NCBI RefSeq assembly: GCF_000425165.1
Contig: NZ_AULG01000017.1
Location: 1-64,000, forward strand
DNA length: 64,000 nucleotides
Source: Photobacterium halotolerans DSM 18316
GTDB taxonomy: Bacteria > Pseudomonadota > Gammaproteobacteria > Enterobacterales > Vibrionaceae
Reading direction: 5' to 3'
This document shows positions 7,355 through 15,769 of this stretch, piece after piece; position 1 is the stretch's first letter; every line of letters begins with the position of its first letter. The position numbers and the translations under genes were made by a program. The notes below the pieces were generated by a model. The model saw only the letters and a program-made list of their open reading frames with translations, ran no database searches and was not told the origin of the DNA.

Positions 7355-8272
7355 GTGGTACGCAGTCATCAATTTACCCTGGCCGGGTGCGGCGCAATTT
7401 GTCTTTTCAGCAGTGTGGTTGCCCTGATCCGGAATGTGACCGAGCAGCTTGGCCCTGTGGGCGGTGCTGCCATGATTTACAGCGTCAGCGCTGTCATTCT
7501 TATTCTGACGGTTGGTTTGCCGAAGCTGTCTTCTTTTTCCCGGAAATACCTGTTGATCGGCGGCTTGCTGTTTGTCAGCTATGAAATGTGTCTGGCGTTG
7601 TCTCTGGGGATGGCCAATGATCGACTGCAAGCGGTTGAAATGGGGTTGATAAACTACCTCTGGCCGTGTCTGACGGTATTGTTCGCGGTGATTTTCTCAC
7701 GACGGTCAGTCAGCTGGCTGCTGTACCCTTGCTTAATACTGTCTTTCTTTGGTGTTGCCTGGACGGTAGCGGGTGATAGCGGATTGTCTGTGCCGCGGTT
7801 AATTGAAAATGTGCAGAGCAACCCGCTCAGTTATACACTCGCGCTGAGTGGGGCGTTGATCTGGGCAATTTATTGCAACGTTACCCGGCTAATGGCCAGT
7901 GGCAAAAATGCGATTACCTGGTTCTTTTCTGCCACTGCAGTCGCACTCTGGCTGAAATTTATGTTCACCAATGAACCGCCAATGCAGTTTGATCTCCCGG
8001 TGATCAGGGACTTGCTATTGGCCGGCCTTGCCATGGGCGGCGGCTATGCATTATGGAATATCGGGATCCTGCGCGGCAACATGGTGCTGCTGGCAACGCT
8101 GTCTTATTTTGTCCCTGTGTTTTCAACCTTTTTATCTGCGCAGTTGCTGGGGCTGACGTTAACGGCAACCTTCTGGCAAGGTGTTGTGATGGTGAGCGTT
8201 GCTTCTGTGCTGTGCTGGTGGATCACCCGTGAACAAGCTTCTTCAAAACCATTACTGGAAGAACAGGCCTGA
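7355..8272 (+). CDS. yddG: EamA/DMT-family exporter, YddG-like (aromatic amino acids)
   Basis: 305 residues with about ten hydrophobic segments, forming two EamA repeats typical of the drug/metabolite transporter superfamily. Features recalling E. coli YddG, an exporter of aromatic amino acids, are the GLINYLWPCLTVLF segment near 100 and AMGGGYALWNIGILRGNMVLLATLSYFVPVFST near 225-260. The start is GTG with AAGGG upstream; no closer ATG gives a full first helix. An intrinsic terminator follows directly. It acts in the inner membrane; the substrate is inferred from family similarity. Confidence 0.85.
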   Translation: MVRSHQFTLAGCGAICLFSSVVALIRNVTEQLGPVGGAAMIYSVSAVILILTVGLPKLSSFSRKYLLIGGLLFVSYEMCLALSLGMANDRLQAVEMGLINYLWPCLTVLFAVIFSRRSVSWLLYPCLILSFFGVAWTVAGDSGLSVPRLIENVQSNPLSYTLALSGALIWAIYCNVTRLMASGKNAITWFFSATAVALWLKFMFTNEPPMQFDLPVIRDLLLAGLAMGGGYALWNIGILRGNMVLLATLSYFVPVFSTFLSAQLLGLTLTATFWQGVVMVSVASVLCWWITREQASSKPLLEEQA

Positions 8273-8281
8273 TCTTCACGA

Positions 8282-8308
8282 AACCCGCATGCATTGCGGG
8301 TTTTTTAT
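8282..8308 (+). terminator. Intrinsic terminator after yddG
   Basis: ACCCGCA / TGCGGGT stem around a short loop, followed by six T residues and ATT. It lies 10 bp after the yddG-like stop. Confidence 0.85.
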
Positions 8309-8516
8309 TCATCTGTTTATCTATTCATGCAGCCAAACCATCAGCCTTTATACCATCAGCCTTTATTTTCATTGAAGATGATCACGATTCTTTCAATGGC
8401 ATATAAAATAAATTGAGTATTAAAGTAAGCTCCGACGCGGATCACTAAGGCAACGTTTTGCTGGCTGACGCGATTCGGATTTACTGCAAATAAATGGATG
8501 ATAGAAAGGAATATTG

Positions 8517-8915
8517 ATGTACCAGGTTATTGAGCAAGTGGTTGGTCCTGATGATTTTTTACGTTTACGCGACATCTCCGGATTATCGCCCCGTTCTTAT
8601 GAAGCGGCAGTGAAAGGCTTGCCAAACAGCCTTTACGGCATCCATATTCTTTATGACGGTAAACCTGTTGCCATGGGGAGAGTGGTGGGTGACGGCGCCA
8701 TTAATTTTGACATTGTGGATGTCGCGGTTGATCCCGACCATCAGGGCAAAGGGCTCGGGCGTCAAATCATGGAATATATCATGGGCTATCTCGACAAGGC
8801 CGCTTTTCCCCGCTCTTATGTCTCGCTGATGGCCGACGTCCCGGAATTGTATGAAAAGTTTGGTTTTAAATTGTCCCGGCCAAACTCGGAAGGCATGTAC
8901 TGGGTGAAAAAGTAA
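8517..8915 (+). CDS. GNAT-family N-acetyltransferase
   Basis: 132 residues. The acetyl-CoA-binding motif is seen as VDVAVDPDHQGKGLGRQIMEYIM (around residues 63-85), followed by LMADVPELYEKFGFKLSRP, a typical GNAT C-terminus. I start at ATG 8517 because AAAGGA lies six bases upstream; the preceding TTG codon is in frame but less likely. A 15-nt direct repeat (ACCATCAGCCTTTAT twice) lies in the upstream intergenic DNA near 8337-8366. The substrate is unknown; similar small GNATs act on amines or amino-acid derivatives. Confidence 0.85.
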   Translation: MYQVIEQVVGPDDFLRLRDISGLSPRSYEAAVKGLPNSLYGIHILYDGKPVAMGRVVGDGAINFDIVDVAVDPDHQGKGLGRQIMEYIMGYLDKAAFPRSYVSLMADVPELYEKFGFKLSRPNSEGMYWVKK

Positions 8916-8970
8916 AAAACGACAATCGTGATGTATCGCGAACCTGACATACCGCGAAGGAGGTTTGAAG

Positions 8971-9219
8971 ATGATTTCATGTCAGCACTATGACTATATC
9001 GAAATTGCCTGCTTGTATAAGTTGCCGGTAAAACTGTGTCTGACAGACGGAAGTGAAATTGAGGGTGTAGCCCAGGACACACTTCGCAATGAAGAAAAAC
9101 AAGAGTGTATATCGCTGAAAACTACCTCCGGGTTACAGATTGTTGTGCTTGACCAGTTGAACACAATGGAAGCGACCCGTCCGAACCCCCATTTCGAACG
9201 GGTGAGTTTTCGCGAGTAG
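8971..9219 (+). CDS. rof: Rho-binding antiterminator (Rof/YaeO family)
   Basis: 82 residues with the pattern of Rof: an N-terminal CxxYDYIEIACLYKLPVKLCLTDGSEIEGVA, then a second half rich in beta strands ending with LDQLNTMEA. In E. coli Rof binds Rho and inhibits transcription termination. ATG 8971 has a perfect AAGGAGG seven bases upstream, so I prefer it over the in-frame TTG at 8965. It follows the GNAT gene by 55 bp and may be cotranscribed with it. Confidence 0.82.
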   Translation: MISCQHYDYIEIACLYKLPVKLCLTDGSEIEGVAQDTLRNEEKQECISLKTTSGLQIVVLDQLNTMEATRPNPHFERVSFRE

Positions 9220-9412
9220 ACCGCCAATAACTGATGCTGATCGTACTCTATCAAGCAGTTGTCAGGGGAACTGCAGATGCTGTCAGGTTTATCGCTCGCA
9301 TTTTGTTTTCCAACGGAACGGTAATGGCGTTTGGCTGCCATTCCCCTTGATGACAAATGGGTGGCGAAAAGCCATAGTTAACTTATGAAGAAATGGCCAC
9401 TAAGGCGAGAGG

Positions 9413-9843
9413 ATGAGTCAGTCAATGAATGAACAGGAAGCCAAAAGAAACTGGAAAGCTCGTCCAGAAAAGTTACAGATAAAGACATTCAGCATGTATT
9501 AGACAAAGAACAGATCATTGAAGAAAAAGTGCAGAAAAGTGGCACGCTGCGTAAGTATTTCAATGTAGTGAAATCCATGTATGGTCTGGTTAAGGCGTAC
9601 TGGAAAGGAGAATACCGGGAGATCCCCTGGTTTACCATTGCTGCCATCGTTACAGCCTTGCTTTATGTGTTTAACCCATTGGATGTTCTGCCGGACGTGA
9701 TTCCCTTCCTGGGACTGACAGATGATGCATTGATTCTGGCCGTCTGCCTCAAGCTTGTACAACAGGATCTGGATGATTATGAAGCCTGGCGGGCAGAAAA
9801 TGACTCACCAGGCTCGGAACATCCGGATTCCAATATCGAATAA
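9413..9843 (+). CDS. YkvA-family (DUF1232) membrane protein, frameshifted near its start
   Basis: The body of the protein (from about 9430) is a YkvA/DUF1232 protein. It contains a membrane segment IPWFTIAAIVTALLYVFNPLDVLPDVIPFLGLTDDALIL, with the PxDxxPDxIPxxGxxDD signature, and a helical tail. A start ATG at 9413 (or 9425) with GGCGAGAGG upstream opens MSQSMNEQEAKR and then hits a stop. The other frame continues with KLE…VTDKDIQHVLDKEQIIEEK, open back through the same AAAA run near 9442. One base therefore seems missing there. Without the shift, the first usable start is GTG 9529, which drops the coiled-coil-like leader. The function of the family is unknown. Confidence 0.7.
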
Positions 9844-9865
9844 TTTTCCTTTTAATTCAAAGCAT

Positions 9866-9899
9866 AAAAGCTGACTGTGGGTATCAGGCAGCTTTTTTT
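9866..9899 (+). terminator. Intrinsic terminator after the ykvA-like gene
   Basis: AAAAGCTG / CAGCTTTTTTT stem-loop with the T-run built into the 3' arm, 23 bp after the stop codon. Confidence 0.7.
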
Positions 9900-9927
9900 G
9901 TGCCTGAAATAGCGGCAGTTACAAACT

Positions 9928-9998
9928 TATACATTTTATTTTCTTGTACAACTTAGCGGGCTTGGCTAACATGATTGTACAAGATAATTTTTTGTACA
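9928..9998 (+). promoter_or_regulatory. Paired TGTACA operators and promoter of the photolyase cluster
   Basis: Four hexamers occur: TATACA 9928-9933, TGTACA 9945-9950, TGTACA 9976-9981 and TGTACA 9993-9998. They form two pairs, each with an 11 bp spacer, and the pairs repeat with an exact 48 bp offset. A possible sigma-70 promoter overlaps them: -35 TTGTAC (9944-9949), 17 bp, -10 TAACAT (9967-9972). As I recall, LitR/CarH-type MerR regulators of light-inducible genes bind paired TGTACA-like sites, and such a regulator is the second gene of the cluster. Repression by that MerR protein is an inference. Confidence 0.6.
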
Positions 9999-10006
9999 GG
10001 TGTGAG

Positions 10007-10951
10007 ATGAGTATCCCGGTAGGTATCAGTGCATGTGTACTTGGCGAGAAAGTGCGCTTTGATGGCGGACACAAAAGAAACCGCTTTGTGACGGACGAAC
10101 TGGCAAAATTTGTACAGTTCCGCCCGGTTTGCCCTGAAATGGCAATCGGCTTGCCCGTTCCACGACCAACAATCAGGCTGGTACAGCGGGAAAATGGTGA
10201 GCGCCTTGTCGACAGCAAAGGCGGTGAGCTGGATTTCACCGAAAAAATGCAGGCGTTTGCTGATAAGCACATCAGCGGCATTCAATCCCTGTGTGGCTTT
10301 GTGGTATGTGCCAAATCGCCGACTTGTGGCATGGAAAGGGTGAAGCTGTATATTCCGAACGGTAACACTGTCCCGGGAGGCACAGTGGGGGTGTTTACCC
10401 AAAAACTGATGACTGCCATGCCCTGGTTACCCGTCGAAGAGGACGGGCGGCTGCAAGATCCGGTACTGCGTGAAAATTTCGTGTTTCGTATTCATGCCTT
10501 ACACGATTTTTATCAAAACGTGGGAAGCTGCCTGAGTCTGGATGCATTCGTTAAATTCCATTCACGCTATAAATTCGTATTGATGGCACACAGCCCGACA
10601 GCGTACAGAGAGATGGGGCAGTTAGTAGCCGGCATTAAAGACTGGGATCTGGCTGAGTTTTTTGTTGAATACCGCCAGCAGTTCATGGATGCCCTGAAAA
10701 AACATGCTCGCCGAAGCAATAACACCAATGTGTTAATGCATTTGCAGGGTTATTTCAAACGTAACCTGACCGGCGAACAAAAGCAGGAATTGCTGGGCCT
10801 GATTGAAAGCTACCGCCTGGGACATCAACCTATTCTGGTCCCTCTGGCCTTGATCAAACATTACCTGAAAGAATATCCGGATCCGTATCTGCAGTTGCAG
10901 ACGTTTCTTAATCCGTATCCGGAGGAGTTGAAATTACGTTATGGCCTCTGA
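10007..10951 (+). CDS. DUF523-DUF1722 protein (YbgA-like)
   Basis: 314 residues in two domains: DUF523 (about 1-150; GISACVLGEKVRFDGGHKRN, RPVCPEMAIGLPVPRP, CAKSPTCGMERVKLY with conserved cysteines) and DUF1722/YbgA (about 180-314; HSRYKFVLMAHSPTAYREMGQ). It is commonly found beside photolyase genes in proteobacteria, with no established biochemical role. ATG 10007 lies just after the last TGTACA site; the in-frame ATG at 9944 would overlap the operators and is rejected. It is the first gene of the 11-gene cluster and overlaps the regulator gene by 11 bp. The cysteines could hold a metal or Fe-S centre (inference). Confidence 0.85.
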   Translation: MSIPVGISACVLGEKVRFDGGHKRNRFVTDELAKFVQFRPVCPEMAIGLPVPRPTIRLVQRENGERLVDSKGGELDFTEKMQAFADKHISGIQSLCGFVVCAKSPTCGMERVKLYIPNGNTVPGGTVGVFTQKLMTAMPWLPVEEDGRLQDPVLRENFVFRIHALHDFYQNVGSCLSLDAFVKFHSRYKFVLMAHSPTAYREMGQLVAGIKDWDLAEFFVEYRQQFMDALKKHARRSNNTNVLMHLQGYFKRNLTGEQKQELLGLIESYRLGHQPILVPLALIKHYLKEYPDPYLQLQTFLNPYPEELKLRYGL

Positions 10952-11789
10952 AGTTAAGTTATTCGCCATTAGAGAAGTGTCTGAAATGACGGGGGTGAAT
11001 CCCGTCACTTTACGTGCATGGCAACGCCGCTACGGGCTGATCAAGCCACAGCGCACAGAAAAAGGGCACCGTTTATATACACAGGCTGACATTGAAAAGA
11101 TCCGTTTAATCCTGTCCTGGCTTGAGAAAGGGGTCGCTATCAGCAAGGTAAGGCCATTACTCGAAGGCCAGGTGAGCGACGTCGCCAGTCAGCAAGAAGA
11201 CAGTGATGGGGTAGCACTGATACTGAGTGCTTTATCAGATTGCCGGCGCGGAAAACTCGAACAGCTACTGAGCCAGCTGATGAAGGAATATCCTTTGCCA
11301 ATGTTTATCGAGAAAGTGGTAGAGCAGGTGGACACGCAGGTTAACGACCCGGCCAATCCCCTGCAGGCGATGCAGCAAGCGCTGTGGCAATCCACTCTGA
11401 TAGAGCAATGTGCCAGCCTGGTGTCCAAAACACGTAAGCGGAGCGGTCGCAAAGCCATGCTGCTGAGCTTTGAACCGGCACAGGACGGCATTACGCATTA
11501 CATCTGGCTCGCTGCTCTGTCACTGAGCAATGAGGGTTACAGTGTCACCTTGCTGAATAATCTGCCGTTTAACAGCAAATTGCACGGTCTGGAAGCGGCA
11601 GTCTCGCAACAGGCATTTGAATCTGTGGTTGTGATTGGGGAAAGCAAGCTGCCTCCGGCGATTTTAAAGCAACTTGCGCGTGTAGACAGCGAGTGTCAGT
11701 GCCCGGTCTCGCTGAGAGGCAGTATCGCCGCTATCCATGCTGACTGGGTGCAGCAGTTAAAAGGAGCTCAGAGCAATGGCCGCGGATAA
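10941..11789 (+). CDS. MerR-family regulator, LitR/CarH-like without B12-binding signature
   Basis: 282 residues. Residues 6-75 form a MerR winged helix (FAIREVSEMTGVNPVTLRAWQRRYGLIKPQRTEKGHRLYT). The remaining ~200 residues have the layout of CarH/LitR regulators: a helical cap (GKLEQLLSQL…ALWQSTLIEQC) and a Rossmann-like part (KAMLLSFEPAQDGITHYIWLAALSLSNEGYSVTLL). The cobalamin signatures I would expect (W-x9-EH and E/D-x-H-x-x-G) are absent, so direct adenosylcobalamin light sensing is unlikely. It overlaps both neighbours (11 and 14 bp) and probably binds the TGTACA operator pairs at 9928-9998. It would repress in the dark or in the absence of stress. Confidence 0.85.
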   Translation: MASEVKLFAIREVSEMTGVNPVTLRAWQRRYGLIKPQRTEKGHRLYTQADIEKIRLILSWLEKGVAISKVRPLLEGQVSDVASQQEDSDGVALILSALSDCRRGKLEQLLSQLMKEYPLPMFIEKVVEQVDTQVNDPANPLQAMQQALWQSTLIEQCASLVSKTRKRSGRKAMLLSFEPAQDGITHYIWLAALSLSNEGYSVTLLNNLPFNSKLHGLEAAVSQQAFESVVVIGESKLPPAILKQLARVDSECQCPVSLRGSIAAIHADWVQQLKGAQSNGRG

Positions 11790-13242
11790 CAGATATCGGT
11801 GCCTGATGTGGTTTCGGGCAGATTTGAGAACGGTTGATAACACGGCCCTGATTCAGGCATGCCAAAAGTATCAATCTGTGCTGGCGGTGTTCATTGCAAC
11901 ACCTGAACAGTGGGCGGCTCACGATGTTGCTCCTATCCAGGTTGATTTTATTCGCCGTCGCTTAGCCGTGCTCCAGTCTCAGCTGGCTGAACTTAATATT
12001 CCACTGCGTATTGAGGCAGTCGCTGACTTTAACGCAGTCCCTGATCGCCTGACAACCCTGGCTCGCGACTGGCAGGCAGAGCATGTGTTCTGTAATAAAC
12101 AGTATGAATGGAATGAACGCCAGCGTGACATGGCTGCGGGTCATGCGCTGGCAGAGGCAGGGATCAAATTCAGCGCTCTGGAAGATACCTGCGTGCTGCC
12201 TGCCGGCAGTATTCTGACCCGTCAGGGCGAGTCTTTCAGAGTGTATACACCGTTTCGCCGCGAGTGGTTACGTCAGTTTCAGCAAAGCCCGGCGCTGGCG
12301 CAACCTGTGCCACCACCTGTATCACCCAGTGACGGTGCCGACAGTTTTGGCTCCGTGATTGAGACCAACCTCGGACCGTCATGGATGGATTATCCGTTGG
12401 CAGACAGCAGCCACTGGCCTGTTGAAGAAGATACTATCCGCGATGCCTTGATGCGCTTTTGTATCGAGCATGTCGCGGACTACGGCGAGCAGCGGGATTT
12501 TCCTGCCGTGGAAGGCACCAGCAAATTATCGCCGTATCTGGCTATTGGCGCCTTATCTGCCCGGCAATGTGTCTCTGCGATTTTACATGAGCACCCGTAC
12601 GCTATTGAGAAGCAGGACGCAGGGCCTTTTGCCTGGCTCAATGAAATTATCTGGCGTGAATTTTACCGGCACCTCATTGAAGCTTATCCGAAAGTCAGCC
12701 GGGCTCAGCCATTTGTCGGCTGGACAAGACAAGTGCCCTGGCATTCCGACAAAGCAGCACTGGCACGATGGCAACAGGGCGAAACCGGTTTTCCTATCAT
12801 CGATGCCGCCATGCGTCAGTTGAAAGCAACAGGCTGGATGCACAACCGACTGCGGATGATTACCGCCAGTTTCTTAACCAAGGATTTGCTGATCCACTGG
12901 CAGGCGGGTGAGCAGTGGTTCATGTCTCATCTGATCGACGGGGATTTGGCGTCGAATAACGGTGGCTGGCAATGGGCGGCATCTACCGGCACTGACGCCC
13001 AGCCCTATTTCCGGGTGTTCAATCCGACCACTCAGGGAAAAAAGTTTGATCCAAATGGTGAGTTCATACGTACATGGGTAAAAGAGCTCGAAAAGGTGCC
13101 TGACAAATACATTCACAACCCCCATGAATGGTCAGGCGCAGCCAGCCTTGAGTATCCCGCGCCCATGGTGGATCACAAGTCGGCGAGATTACATGCCATA
13201 GAGGCATTTAAACAGGCAAAAGCCACAGCAGAAGCGGGTTAA
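11776..13242 (+). CDS. phrB: Deoxyribodipyrimidine photolyase (class I)
   Basis: 488 residues. The N-terminal antenna-binding alpha/beta domain starts CLMWFRADLRTVDNTAL. The C-terminal FAD domain has WMHNRLRMITASFLTKDLLIHWQAGEQWF and DGDLASNNGGWQWAASTGTDAQPYFRVFNP, including the tryptophans of the electron-transfer chain and the N-x-x-W pocket of CPD photolyases. It splits UV-induced pyrimidine dimers using blue light. AAGGAG lies upstream of the ATG inside the end of the merR gene. Its place in the cluster supports light-dependent coregulation. Confidence 0.95.
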   Translation: MAADNRYRCLMWFRADLRTVDNTALIQACQKYQSVLAVFIATPEQWAAHDVAPIQVDFIRRRLAVLQSQLAELNIPLRIEAVADFNAVPDRLTTLARDWQAEHVFCNKQYEWNERQRDMAAGHALAEAGIKFSALEDTCVLPAGSILTRQGESFRVYTPFRREWLRQFQQSPALAQPVPPPVSPSDGADSFGSVIETNLGPSWMDYPLADSSHWPVEEDTIRDALMRFCIEHVADYGEQRDFPAVEGTSKLSPYLAIGALSARQCVSAILHEHPYAIEKQDAGPFAWLNEIIWREFYRHLIEAYPKVSRAQPFVGWTRQVPWHSDKAALARWQQGETGFPIIDAAMRQLKATGWMHNRLRMITASFLTKDLLIHWQAGEQWFMSHLIDGDLASNNGGWQWAASTGTDAQPYFRVFNPTTQGKKFDPNGEFIRTWVKELEKVPDKYIHNPHEWSGAASLEYPAPMVDHKSARLHAIEAFKQAKATAEAG

Positions 13243-13269
13243 TTCTACACACAGGAAGGAAGCCACATC

Positions 13270-13752
13270 ATGAAAGAGCAGGACAGCGAACATGCATCAC
13301 AGACTGAGACACCAAGCGGTACTCCCGCTGCAGCAGTCCCGGTTATGGACAGGTTTATCTGTGTATACAGTGAGCTAGATAAGGACAAGCTTGCCAGTCT
13401 TGAATCTCTCTACCATCCGGATGTGGTGTTTGAAGATCCAGCTCACAAAGTGGAAGGCTGGCCGGCACTGGAAGCGTATTTCAGGCGTTTGTTCACAAAT
13501 GTCACCCATTGTGTCTTCACCATTGAAGAGAGCATGAGTGATGCGCATCAAGGGTATGTGGTGTGGACCATGACATTTTCGCATCCGAAATTATCAAAAG
13601 GTGAGCCCCGATCTGTGAAAGGGTGCTCGCATCTGATCTTTGCTGATAACCGTGTGATTAAACACCGGGACTATTTCGATCTGGGTGAGATGTTGTACGA
13701 AGCAATACCGATTCTCGGCCGTGTGGTGAAAATGATAAAGGCAGGTTTGTGA
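13270..13752 (+). CDS. NTF2-like (SnoaL-type) protein
   Basis: 160 residues with a low-complexity leader (~20 residues) then an NTF2-like fold: VYSELDKDKLASLESLYHPDVVFEDPAHKVEGWPALEAYFRRLF, and later VWTMTFSHPKL and VIKHRDYFDLGEMLYEAIPILG. The fold is a cone-shaped small-molecule pocket; members are enzymes or binding proteins of many kinds. A good AGGAAGGA precedes the ATG. The stop overlaps the next gene's start, implying coupled translation. I recall this family as a regular partner in the photolyase/Cfa cluster; its reaction is unknown. Confidence 0.8.
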   Translation: MKEQDSEHASQTETPSGTPAAAVPVMDRFICVYSELDKDKLASLESLYHPDVVFEDPAHKVEGWPALEAYFRRLFTNVTHCVFTIEESMSDAHQGYVVWTMTFSHPKLSKGEPRSVKGCSHLIFADNRVIKHRDYFDLGEMLYEAIPILGRVVKMIKAGL

Positions 13753-14486
13753 TGATGTCGACAGTACTGATTACAGGTGCCAGCTCTGGCATTGGTGCCC
13801 AGCTGGCCAAAGACTACGCCGCTGATGGCTGGCAGGTTATAGCATGCGGACGCTCGCTTGATAAGCTGCAGCACCTTGCTGATATCAGCAAAAAAATCAT
13901 CCCGCTTGCCTTTGATGTCACTGATTATCAGGCGACTCATGATGCATTGGGGGAGCGCTCAATACGGCCGAACCTGATTATATTAAATGCGGGTACCTGT
14001 GAATACATAGAGCGGGGCGAAGTGGATGTGGCTTTATTCCGGCGCGTTTTCGATGTGAATTTCTTCGGGGTACTGAATTGCATAGAAGCCTTACAGCCAA
14101 AATTTACAGAAACGACCCATCTTGCCATTGTCGGCTCAACGGCCAGCTACGTGCCATTACCCCGGGCCGAGGCCTACGGTGCCTCAAAAGCTGCACTGGC
14201 TTATCTGGCGAACACGCTGAAAATGGATCTTTCTCGTGACGGTGTCACATTAACCTTGGTGTCGCCAGGCTTTGTCAAAACACCACTGACCGATAAGAAC
14301 GATTTTGCGATGCCGATGCGAGTGACGACGGACTATGCCTCGTCAAAAATCCGAAAAGGTATCGCTAAGCATCAATCTGAAGTGCATTTCCCGCCGCTGT
14401 TCAGCGGGTATCTCAAATTACTGTCGCTGTTACCCATGCCGTTACAGCTGGCGATCGTGAAAAAAATGACAGGGAAAACAGAATGA
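13752..14486 (+). CDS. Short-chain dehydrogenase/reductase
   Basis: 244 residues, classical SDR. The Rossmann nucleotide motif is TGASSGIG at about residues 8-15, NAG appears in LNAGT near 80, the catalytic serine in VGSTASYV and the YGASK active-site tetrad element near 145-150. GRS after the second strand suggests NADP preference. It starts with ATGATG overlapping the upstream TGA and ends overlapping the FAD enzyme by 4 bp. The substrate is not known; from context a fatty-acyl or membrane-lipid intermediate is possible (inference). Confidence 0.9.
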   Translation: MMSTVLITGASSGIGAQLAKDYAADGWQVIACGRSLDKLQHLADISKKIIPLAFDVTDYQATHDALGERSIRPNLIILNAGTCEYIERGEVDVALFRRVFDVNFFGVLNCIEALQPKFTETTHLAIVGSTASYVPLPRAEAYGASKAALAYLANTLKMDLSRDGVTLTLVSPGFVKTPLTDKNDFAMPMRVTTDYASSKIRKGIAKHQSEVHFPPLFSGYLKLLSLLPMPLQLAIVKKMTGKTE

Positions 14487-15769
14487 AGATTGCGATTATC
14501 GGTACCGGCATTGCGGGACTAACCTGTGCCTGGAAACTGCACGAACAGCATGACATCACTGTGTTTGAGGCCAACGACTATATTGGCGGTCATACAGCGA
14601 CAGTGGATGTTGAGACAGCAAGCGGCCGTTATGCCATCGATACCGGTTTTATTGTCTTTAACAACAGAACCTACCCTCAGTTCGAAGCTTTGTTAAAAGA
14701 GATAGGCATTGGTCGTCAGCCGACAGAGATGAGTTTCAGTGTGCAGAACGATGCTATCGGACTTGAATACAACGGCCATGACGCGCTTTCGATGTTTGCC
14801 CAGCGCCGGAACGTCTTTCGTCCTGTTTTTTACCGTTTCATCCGTGACATTCTCAGATTCAACAAACTGGCAAGGGAAGCGGATCTGGATGAACTGGCCG
14901 CAACGACATTAGGGGAGTTTCTTTCTGCCCACAGGTTCAGTGAATATTTCTGTCAGAACTACATATTGCCCATGGGGGCTGCTATCTGGTCATCTACCTT
15001 GTCTGATATGCGGGCGTTTCCATTGCCCTTCTTCGTGCGTTTTTTCCGTCATCATGGCTTGCTGGAAGTGACGAACCGGCCTCAATGGTATGTGGTGCCG
15101 GGGGGATCGCGAGAATACGTACGCAGCCTGATCCGGGACTTTGCCGACAGGATTCACCTCAGTGAGCCGGTACTGAGTGTGCAGCGATTAGGCCCTAAGG
15201 TAGAAGTCACCACAGGCCGCGGACAGCAGTATTTTGATCAGGTGATTTTTGCTTGTCACAGTGATCAGGCGCTCAGCATGCTGGCTGACCCGACGGTCAA
15301 TGAAACTCAGGTACTAGGTGCTATCCCTTACCAGCAAAATGAGGTGGTGTTACACACCGACCGCAATATGTTGCCCAAAGCCCGGCGCGCCTGGGCGGCC
15401 TGGAATTACCACCTGCCGGATAATGTCAGTCGTGAGCGGCAACTGGCCAGCGTGACTTACAACATGAACATTCTGCAGGGGATCGATTCACCCGAGACAT
15501 TTTGCGTCACGCTGAACCGTACTGATGATATTGATCCTCAAACCATCATCCGCCGTTTCAGCTACGCGCATCCTGTATTTAATACCCAGTCCATAGCCGC
15601 ACAGGGGCAGCGTGGACTGATCAACGGCCAGCAGGGCTGCTGGTTCTGTGGCGCTTACTGGTACAACGGGTTTCATGAAGACGGTGTGCGCAGTGGCCTG
15701 GATGTGGTCAATGCCATTGAGGCAATCGGCAGCGCCAAGCGTCATCCGCGAATGGAATTAGTTTCATGA
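14483..15769 (+). CDS. FAD-dependent amine-oxidase-like oxidoreductase
   Basis: 428 residues. The FAD-binding dinucleotide motif is right at the start (IAIIGTGIAGLTCAWKL, then E at the end of strand 2 and YIGGHTATVDV). C-terminal QQGCWFCGAYWYNGFHEDGVRSGLDVVNAI is the usual FAD-closing motif. Proteins of this type next to DUF1365 and Cfa genes belong to the singlet-oxygen regulon of Rhodobacter sphaeroides, and I recall that a homologue there acts as a fatty-acyl desaturase in furan fatty acid formation. That assignment here is inference. It overlaps both neighbours by 4 bp. Confidence 0.88.
   Translation: MKIAIIGTGIAGLTCAWKLHEQHDITVFEANDYIGGHTATVDVETASGRYAIDTGFIVFNNRTYPQFEALLKEIGIGRQPTEMSFSVQNDAIGLEYNGHDALSMFAQRRNVFRPVFYRFIRDILRFNKLAREADLDELAATTLGEFLSAHRFSEYFCQNYILPMGAAIWSSTLSDMRAFPLPFFVRFFRHHGLLEVTNRPQWYVVPGGSREYVRSLIRDFADRIHLSEPVLSVQRLGPKVEVTTGRGQQYFDQVIFACHSDQALSMLADPTVNETQVLGAIPYQQNEVVLHTDRNMLPKARRAWAAWNYHLPDNVSRERQLASVTYNMNILQGIDSPETFCVTLNRTDDIDPQTIIRRFSYAHPVFNTQSIAAQGQRGLINGQQGCWFCGAYWYNGFHEDGVRSGLDVVNAIEAIGSAKRHPRMELVS

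Noticed and set aside
11460..11520. DGITH in the MerR regulator as a cobalamin-binding motif
   Set aside because: It does not fit E/D-x-H-x-x-G and the W-x9-EH cap motif is also missing.
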